Under the pieces are notes generated by a model. It did not search any database. It was not told the origin of the DNA and saw only the letters and a program-made list of their open reading frames with translations. Positions 1-4,077 of a stretch of 5,971 nt of DNA are shown here, in pieces (positions within the stretch are counted from its first letter, which is position 1; every line of letters starts with the position of its first letter). The position numbers were made by a program, and so were the translations under genes. The DNA comes from Lachnospiraceae bacterium (GTDB lineage: Bacteria > Bacillota > Clostridia > Lachnospirales > Lachnospiraceae), in the NCBI GenBank assembly GCA_900766915.1, contig CAAFXE010000335.1:1-5971 (forward strand), written 5' to 3'.

Positions 1-1831
1 AGCTTTCCGGCTCATCAGGAATGGCGAATTCATCCAGTTCCTCTTCATGCTCCACGTCATCCATTTCCCGAAAATCTGTGTCAATAATTTCATCATCTTC
101 ACGCATACCGTCAGACTGTATCTCATCCAGTCTTGGTTTCTCCGGCTGGTATTCTCCCGTAAGGATAAGTGCTGCTATCTCCCTTTCAATGTCTTTCCAT
201 GAGACATAGCCTTCCACTTCGCCTTCCTCATCTCTCCACTGGAATCTGATTCCGTTTCCCTTAAAAGTATCATATCCATGCAGTCCCAAGCCATCAATAG
301 GCCAACCGGAACCACCAATGCCAAACTCTGCCTTAATCCGCTTGGCTCTTGTTCCTGCATCAATCTCTGTCTCAAAGATTTTGCACACTCTTCCTCTGCC
401 GCCGACAAAGCCTGTGCCTTTAAGAAGCACTGTTTTGACATATTCATGTGGAACAAAAGAAGCTTTCTTTGGATTGAGATAATTGTACTTCCCGTTTTTG
501 GCATCTGCCATTTCCTGCTGGAACTTCTGCATATACTCATTCGGTTCTGCTTGTAATTTCTTTGAAGAATCAATCAGACCATACTCGGCATCGAAAAAGG
601 AAGCCTGCACATATTCGCCTGCTTCCTTACTTACTCCTAATGAATTGATTTCATTAAGTTCTCTATTTAATTCTTCATCATATGAGTTATCATTTAATGA
701 TACTTCAGGACGATTTCCGCCAGAACGATCTCCTCTGCCATCATCTTCGCCTGTTCTCTCAGCTTCCACATTTCCATCGTACTGCTTGGATTCTGTGGTT
801 TGTTCTTCTTCAGGTACTGATTCTGAAGCTGCTCCATCATCCGGTTCGCTTCTTCCTCCACTTCTAACATCTTCTCGGTCATTCTGCCCGTGCGAAGCAG
901 ATTCTTGTATCTCGCCGGTTCGTTCTCCTCCAGATACTTCATCGCCTGACGTCCGTATTTGCCCAGTCTCGCCAAGTTCTCTGTCTCGTCCGGAATCTCC
1001 AGTACCGGATACAGAAGTCCGTCCACTTCCTTGTACTCTAGTTCTGCTACCATATGCAATTCTCCTTTCATTTTCAATTGTTCTACAATCTTTACTAAAT
1101 GCTCTAAGAACATTACAGGAGACATCGCATATGAGGGAACCAAGACGGTAAATAGTATCTTCATCCGTTACTTTTACAATCTGACTAAAATCCTGTTCTT
1201 CAGCAGACAAGTCAAATCCGCATCTTGTACCTACAACATATAAAATCCCTTTTCTTGCAAGCTCTGCAAGGTCCGGTACTTCGTGTAAGCCCTCACGTTT
1301 TTCGCTGAATTCCTTAATCACACTGCCTGTAATCTGTGATAATTCGGTCATTCGGTTCTCGAATTCCTCTTCAATTATGACTCCGATTTCCTGCTTTGTA
1401 AAGTCCTTTAGAGCAATTAGTGAATCTTCTCTTGTCACTCCTTCATACTTTTGATACTTCCCATGTGCTACCTGATATTCCATAAACTCTGGCAGCTTAT
1501 CTCCGTCAAGATTCCAGGTAAGCTCCGACTGTTTTCCACCCGTATCACTGATATCAAACACATATCTCATATATGGCTGCAATGCTCTGGAAGGATAAAT
1601 CGCAATCCCTTTACTTCCACGCTTTACATACCTGCCTACCTTTTTCCATGTGTCAAAGTCAGCAACTAAAGTGGCATGTGGTTTTTGTGCATATACCATG
1701 AGAACATTATCAAATTCATAACGGTATATCTGCCCGGCAAGTCGAAGCACTGATTTCCAGCTTTCCTGTGTTTCAGTCACTTCTTTTATAACCACGTTAT
1801 AAATCTGCCTGACTTTGTAATCTACGCTCAT
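1..1831 (-). CDS. N-terminal 610 codons of a giant ICE protein with an ArdC-like head (SNF2 helicase/methyltransferase type), partial
   Basis: The frame is open from ATG 1831 to the window edge and has no stop, so the gene continues outside. Residues about 20-90 resemble the ArdC N-terminal antirestriction / ssDNA-binding domain: SWKSVLRLAGQIYRYEFDN, then VYAQKPHATLVADFDTWKK, then RYVKRGSKGIAIYPS. Residues about 130-260 are helical and contain GTRCGFDLSAEEQDFSQIV. Residues about 260-385 form a Gly/Ser/Glu/Arg/Asp-rich linker. Residues about 445-565 form a second folded module with AKRIKAEFGIGGSGW (496-510), YVSWKDIE (542-549) and LTGEY (557-561), a pattern repeated in these giant mobile-element proteins. 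Residues 570-610 are acidic linker. Known relatives in Tn1549-like ICEs run to two or three thousand residues, with N6-methyltransferase and SNF2 helicase domains further on; those parts are not visible here. The start follows the methyltransferase stop by 3 bases and has an SD at 1838-1844. Likely role: handling or protecting transferred DNA (inference). A whole TnpV-like gene lies inside it at 694-1053. Confidence 0.9.
   Translation of the reverse strand, partial: MSVDYKVRQIYNVVIKEVTETQESWKSVLRLAGQIYRYEFDNVLMVYAQKPHATLVADFDTWKKVGRYVKRGSKGIAIYPSRALQPYMRYVFDISDTGGKQSELTWNLDGDKLPEFMEYQVAHGKYQKYEGVTREDSLIALKDFTKQEIGVIIEEEFENRMTELSQITGSVIKEFSEKREGLHEVPDLAELARKGILYVVGTRCGFDLSAEEQDFSQIVKVTDEDTIYRLGSLICDVSCNVLRAFSKDCRTIENERRIAYGSRTRVQGSGRTSVSGTGDSGRDRELGETGQIRTSGDEVSGGERTGEIQESASHGQNDREDVRSGGRSEPDDGAASESVPEEEQTTESKQYDGNVEAERTGEDDGRGDRSGGNRPEVSLNDNSYDEELNRELNEINSLGVSKEAGEYVQASFFDAEYGLIDSSKKLQAEPNEYMQKFQQEMADAKNGKYNYLNPKKASFVPHEYVKTVLLKGTGFVGGRGRVCKIFETEIDAGTRAKRIKAEFGIGGSGWPIDGLGLHGYDTFKGNGIRFQWRDEEGEVEGYVSWKDIEREIAALILTGEYQPEKPRLDEIQSDGMREDDEIIDTDFREMDDVEHEEELDEFAIPDEPES
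694..1053 (-). CDS. tnpV: TnpV-family transposon-encoded protein, nested in the +1 frame of the giant gene
   Basis: This 119-aa protein is encoded wholly inside the giant gene on the same strand, shifted by one base. It carries the TnpV family pattern: LARLGKYGRQAMKYLEEN (residues 28-45), Y49 followed by NLLRTGRM (51-58), a Glu-rich helix KMLEVEEEANRMMEQL (61-76), STMEMWKLREQAKMMAEEIV (91-110), and the end LAEIVLKYH. The protein looks all-helical and soluble, with no signal peptide or membrane segment. ATG 1053 was chosen because AAAGGAG (1062-1068) lies 8 bases upstream and family similarity begins close after it. The frame stays open to 1164, but the extra residues look like antisense-free shadow of the giant gene. 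It ends with TAA at 694-696. TnpV proteins are common in Clostridia transposons and ICEs; their biochemical role is not established to my knowledge. Real expression is inferred from the SD, family likeness and base composition. Confidence 0.8.
   Translation of the reverse strand: MVAELEYKEVDGLLYPVLEIPDETENLARLGKYGRQAMKYLEENEPARYKNLLRTGRMTEKMLEVEEEANRMMEQLQNQYLKKNKPQNPSSTMEMWKLREQAKMMAEEIVLAEIVLKYH
1062..1068 (-). promoter_or_regulatory. Ribosome binding site for the nested tnpV
   Basis: Minus-strand AAAGGAG lies 8 bases before ATG 1053. It falls within the giant gene's coding sequence, where no start is needed for that frame. It is the best single sign that the nested frame is translated by independent internal initiation, and it decides the start among the in-frame ATGs at 1053, 1071 and 1164. 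Confidence 0.7.
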
Positions 1832-1834
1832 ATG

Positions 1835-2401
1835 CTACACCTCCAATATTGCTTCTCTGATGTCTTTTCCATCAATTTCATTTCCAAGGCTTACCCAGCC
1901 TTCACATCTCTCCCTCGCAAAAAGCTCAATTCTTGGCAGATTACCGCATAACTCTACAATTCTCTCCCGTATCTCCTCCGGCTTTTTGCTGTGTTCCATG
2001 ATTCTTGCGTCACACACCTGCGAAATGGAACGGGACACCCTTGACGGATGCCCCCTTGTTCCAAGCAGACATATTTCCGAGTTGGAACGGGTCCAGTAAC
2101 CAAGTCCCATAAACCAGCTGTCTGCTTTCTTATTTCTTTTTACCCAGTTAAAACCACAGGTCTTGTAGGTAAATCCCCACGCTTTCATTACTTCAAGCCC
2201 TTCTTTAAGAAGTGGGAATGTTACCCACAAAAACAGGATACTGTCATCTGCTGCAATGCTTTCCACAGGAAGAGAGAGAATGTCATCGAACTTCATACAT
2301 GAATAATGGCAGTCTGCTGATTTTAGCTGACTGCCACGCTCCGAATACGTCTGGAATTTCCAAGGCGGATCGGCATATATGATATTGAATTTTTCTCCCA
2401 T
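1835..2401 (-). CDS. MT-A70 family DNA adenine-N6 methyltransferase
   Basis: This protein of 188 aa (190 from the upstream ATG at 2407) probably transfers a methyl group from S-adenosylmethionine to N6 of adenine in DNA. Numbered from the upstream ATG, the catalytic motif DPPW is at residues 13-16, following the hydrophobic strand FNIIYA. Other MT-A70 features are FLWVTFPLL (59-67), GFTYKTCGFNWVKRNK (78-93), the GYWTRSNSE segment (103-111), the HSKKPEEI segment (139-146), and a C-terminal cofactor-side strand PRIELFARE (158-166) followed by GWVSLGNEID (170-179). The order fits a permuted beta-class methyltransferase, and no key motif is missing. ATG 2401 is preferred: the SD at 2408-2415 is 6 bases from it but directly touches ATG 2407. 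No restriction partner is seen, so it is an orphan enzyme that may protect the element from host restriction or mark its own DNA (inference). It is probably translationally coupled to the genes on both sides. Confidence 0.9.
   Translation of the reverse strand: MGEKFNIIYADPPWKFQTYSERGSQLKSADCHYSCMKFDDILSLPVESIAADDSILFLWVTFPLLKEGLEVMKAWGFTYKTCGFNWVKRNKKADSWFMGLGYWTRSNSEICLLGTRGHPSRVSRSISQVCDARIMEHSKKPEEIRERIVELCGNLPRIELFARERCEGWVSLGNEIDGKDIREAILEV
1838..1844 (-). promoter_or_regulatory. Ribosome binding site for the giant gene, inside the methyltransferase 3' end
   Basis: Minus-strand GGAGGTG is followed by 6 bases and then ATG 1831; measured from the GGAGG core the spacing is 8. The site lies in the last codons of the methyltransferase gene, whose TAG stop (1837-1835) sits between this SD and the new start. 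Ribosomes finishing the methyltransferase are therefore well placed to reinitiate on the giant gene. Confidence 0.8.
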
Positions 2402-2407
2402 AGGCAT

Positions 2408-2415
2408 CCTCCCTT
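2408..2415 (-). promoter_or_regulatory. Ribosome binding site that decides the methyltransferase start
   Basis: Minus-strand AAGGGAGG overlaps the TAA stop (2416-2414) of the upstream 118-aa gene. It leaves 6 bases to ATG 2401 and none to ATG 2407, so the shorter protein is the likelier product. The overlap of SD and stop suggests coupled translation. Confidence 0.75.
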
Positions 2416-2770
2416 ACTCTGCCGCAAGCTTACGAAAACTTCTGAACTCTTCTTTGTCAAATACAATCGTATATTTCGCTTCTCCTGCGGCTTCGGCTGC
2501 ATTCTGTCCTGCAATAAGCTTTCTTGCAACTCTTAAAGTGACATAATTTGCTCTGCAAAGCTTCATGCTCTCCTTAAAGCTCATATCCGACTGATTATGA
2601 AGCATCTCGCCCATATCCGCAATCTGCTGTTGCACCCTGATACGAACCCTTCTTGCATCCTTTACAGATATTGTTACTCTGTGCTTTGTCTCCTTTGAAA
2701 CATCCCATTCCTTCTGCAATTCCTTGATTAGAAATTCCATGTTCTTTTCTATATTTTCTTTTCTGCTCAT
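2414..2770 (-). CDS. Hypothetical basic protein of an ICE (118 aa)
   Basis: I do not recognise the family. The protein is mostly helical, soluble and charged, with no signal peptide or membrane segment. A Lys/Glu-rich N-terminal helix (residues 1-30) leads to a basic stretch HRVTISVKDARRVRIRVQQQ (30-49), which could bind nucleic acid. A helix with LCRANYVTLRVARKLIAG (71-88) follows, then a short Ala/Glu linker and an FDKEEFRSFRKLA tail (104-116). The start ATG 2770 has a strong GGAGG SD at 2779-2783, 8 bases upstream, and lies 15 bases after the DpnD/PcfM-like gene stop. The stop overlaps the methyltransferase SD. It is surely part of the same transcript. A DNA-binding or methyltransferase-accessory role is only a guess from position and charge. 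Confidence 0.8.
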   Translation of the reverse strand: MSRKENIEKNMEFLIKELQKEWDVSKETKHRVTISVKDARRVRIRVQQQIADMGEMLHNQSDMSFKESMKLCRANYVTLRVARKLIAGQNAAEAAGEAKYTIVFDKEEFRSFRKLAAE

Positions 2771-2785
2771 TCAATATTCCTCCGT

Positions 2786-2980
2786 CTATCTTGTATTCTG
2801 CTGTGTGGGTGCAGCATCTATTGTTTTTCCCACAAAGTCCTCAGCATCAAGAACAATCTCGCCTCTTTTGTACTGATCCATTACCTGGTTAATGGCATCA
2901 CCAAGAGTTTCTGCTTTCACAGTAACTGTTCTTGATAACTCTTCTCTGATTTCAATATCAAAATCCTTTCGTTTAGCCAT
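2786..2980 (-). CDS. DpnD/PcfM-like small protein (64 aa)
   Basis: The protein matches the DpnD/PcfM C-terminal domain pattern: FDIEIREELSRTVTVKAETL (residues 7-26), DAINQVMDQYKRGEIVLDAE (28-47), then DFVGKTID. This reads as beta-beta-alpha-beta: two short strands with alternating hydrophobic residues, a helix from about residue 25, and a final strand EIVLD. The family is named for DpnD of the pneumococcal DpnI locus and PcfM of the conjugative plasmid pCF10. It is common in conjugative elements and phages, and its function is unknown. The domain fills nearly the whole protein; the last 14 residues are a polar tail. ATG 2980 follows the previous stop by 7 bases and uses a GAGGT-like SD that overlaps the end of that gene, 9 bases before the ATG. 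Confidence 0.85.
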   Translation of the reverse strand: MAKRKDFDIEIREELSRTVTVKAETLGDAINQVMDQYKRGEIVLDAEDFVGKTIDAAPTQQNTR

Positions 2981-2987
2981 ACAGGAT

Positions 2988-3329
2988 TTACCTCACTTTC
3001 TGCTTATCCATGTGTACTTCTGCCATACTGATTACATTGGTTGCAACCTCTATTGCATCATCCAGATCTATTCCTCTGACATTTAGTACACTCTCCATAT
3101 CTTTACTAACCGTAACAGGAAACACCTTCATTTCACTGTCCTCATCATAGATTCCGGCAGAAAGATTTTGATGAAACTTATCCATTTTATCCGTACAGAA
3201 TTCCGCACGCATAATCTCACTTAGAAGTTCCCTGATATCCTCACTGCAATAGGGGTTATTGGCTAACTTATGAAGCTGTATAAAATAATCTTCCTGCTCC
3301 AGCCGGATATCCTCCCTGTCTTTTTCCAT
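2988..3329 (-). CDS. Hypothetical ICE protein with a DpnD/PcfM-like C-terminal half (113 aa)
   Basis: I do not recognise a named family over the full length. Residues 1-60 are acidic and helical (REDIRLEQEDYFIQLHKLA, then NNPYCSEDIRELLSEIMRAE). Residues 70-108 (FPVTVSKDMESVLNVRG, then IDLDDAIEVATNVISMAEVH) align without gaps over 39 residues with residues 7-45 of the neighbouring DpnD/PcfM-like protein. The shared positions include the first Phe, L-x-DAI, the late Glu and the final Asp, with Val/Ile exchanges on the strand positions. The start at ATG 3329 gives a 67-base overlap with the preceding gene; its SD is weak (GCGGA, 6 bases upstream). The next in-frame ATG would remove the N-terminal helix that looks genuine. 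There is no membrane segment or signal. It may be an older duplicate of the DpnD/PcfM module with an added N-terminal domain (inference). Confidence 0.7.
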   Translation of the reverse strand: MEKDREDIRLEQEDYFIQLHKLANNPYCSEDIRELLSEIMRAEFCTDKMDKFHQNLSAGIYDEDSEMKVFPVTVSKDMESVLNVRGIDLDDAIEVATNVISMAEVHMDKQKVR

Positions 3330-4003
3330 CTTTGTTCCGCCATAATCTCCCGTATGCCCTGAAAGTCAATGCGTGACGGCTTGGAAGAAAGATATACTCC
3401 GTGCTCCCATTCGATACCGATTTCAGGCTCCTCACTGTCTCCCTTAATCTGTCTCATAAAAAGGCTTGTACCAAGTCCCACCACAAAGTTTCCATTGCTC
3501 ATATCCATAAGAAGCAGATTTCTTGGTGACAAAAGCTCCACAACCTTATAATCCTTACCATTGAAATTGTGGAGATTCTCACCCTGCTTAAACTGGTGTT
3601 CCATATGGCTGTAATGATGCTCAACCATCTTGTCTTTCTCTCCATTTTCAGTAATTCCATAAAGCCTTATCTTTTCCTTACATTCATGACTGCATCTTTC
3701 ATAATCAAAACGCACATCTTCGACATTTTCATCATTAAATTTCTTATTAAGAAATGCTCTAAGATGGCTTTCATCTCTGCAATAACACATGAAAAGAGTC
3801 TTGTTACCAGCCAGATATACCTCTGCCCAGTCAGGCTCAGTCATGGTTCTTCCAAGCTCTGAAAAGATAGCTGCTGTCTCTTTCATGGAATACTCGCCGG
3901 ACTGCTTAAGCATTTCTATCGTGTCATCAAGTGTCAGAAGGAAGTTGGTTTCAACCGTTCCCTTCCGGTTCTCAATCACAAAAATCATATCGTTTAATTT
4001 CAT
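3263..4003 (-). CDS. Hypothetical ICE protein with a Cys/His cluster (246 aa)
   Basis: I do not recognise the family. The protein is soluble, with no signal peptide or membrane segment. Residues 1-65 are alpha/beta (MKLNDMIFVIENRKGTVETN). A central region holds C73, C75, H80, C104, H106 and C108, followed by HHYSHMEH (129-136), a set that could bind a metal. Residues 148-185 are predicted strands (FNGKDYKVVELLSPRNLLLM, then NFVVGLGTSLFMRQI), followed by EIGIEWEHGVYLSSKPSRI. The last 22 residues or so are read from bases that also encode the start of the 113-aa gene, and their composition is poor. The true end could lie there, or the tail may be a by-product of the overlap. ATG 4003 has a near-perfect AGGAGGG SD (4008-4014), placed right after the terminator-like hairpin. 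It is co-oriented with all neighbours and must depend on readthrough from upstream. Confidence 0.8.
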   Translation of the reverse strand: MKLNDMIFVIENRKGTVETNFLLTLDDTIEMLKQSGEYSMKETAAIFSELGRTMTEPDWAEVYLAGNKTLFMCYCRDESHLRAFLNKKFNDENVEDVRFDYERCSHECKEKIRLYGITENGEKDKMVEHHYSHMEHQFKQGENLHNFNGKDYKVVELLSPRNLLLMDMSNGNFVVGLGTSLFMRQIKGDSEEPEIGIEWEHGVYLSSKPSRIDFQGIREIMAEQRWKKTGRISGWSRKIILYSFIS

Positions 4004-4007
4004 TTTG

Positions 4008-4014
4008 CCCTCCT
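4008..4014 (-). promoter_or_regulatory. Ribosome binding site of the 246-aa gene, adjoining the hairpin tail
   Basis: Minus-strand AGGAGGG leaves 4 bases to ATG 4003. It begins 4 bases after the U5 run of the preceding hairpin, so hairpin, U-run, SD and start occupy about 50 contiguous bases. That leaves no room for a promoter between them. Confidence 0.75.
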
Positions 4015-4018
4015 AACC

Positions 4019-4053
4019 AAAAACATCCGGCAAAACCGAAGCTCTGCCAGATG
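4019..4053 (-). terminator. Intrinsic-terminator-like hairpin with UUCG loop and U5 tail
   Basis: On the minus strand, CATCTGGCAGAGC (4053-4041) pairs over 13 positions with GTTTTGCCGGATG (4036-4024), around the loop TTCG (4040-4037). The loop is closed by C-G, giving the very stable cUUCGg form. Ten pairs are Watson-Crick and three are G.U. The G.U pairs become A.C mismatches on the plus strand, so the structure is oriented for minus-strand RNA. TTTTT (4023-4019) follows at once. It starts 24 bases after the stop of the NlpC/P60 gene. Because the operon continues directly, it is probably a partial terminator or an mRNA-end stabiliser that sets gene dosage (inference). Confidence 0.8.
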
Positions 4054-4077
4054 CTGCTTTTTTATAGTTCTTCCTGA

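Noticed and set aside
175..573. 132-aa minus-strand open frame in the same +1 frame as tnpV
   Set aside because: No recognisable motif, no SD, odd composition, and the giant gene's frame here encodes a conserved folded module. It is a shadow.
483..1151. 222-aa plus-strand open frame rich in Ser/Pro/Leu
   Set aside because: It is antisense to the Gly/Glu/Arg-rich linker and to tnpV; its Ser/Pro/Leu composition is what those codons give when read backwards.
1054..1164. Longer start for the nested TnpV frame at ATG 1164 (or ATG 1071)
   Set aside because: The added residues show no TnpV likeness and lie in AT-rich DNA with the giant gene's composition. Only ATG 1053 has a well-spaced SD.
2323..2529. 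68-aa minus-strand open frame across the junction of the 118-aa and methyltransferase genes
   Set aside because: It covers the ends of two well-supported genes in another frame and has no SD or motif.
4019..4063. Hairpin as a bidirectional terminator for plus-strand transcription
   Set aside because: On the plus strand three of the pairs become A.C mismatches, and no plus-strand gene precedes it, although a T-run does follow.
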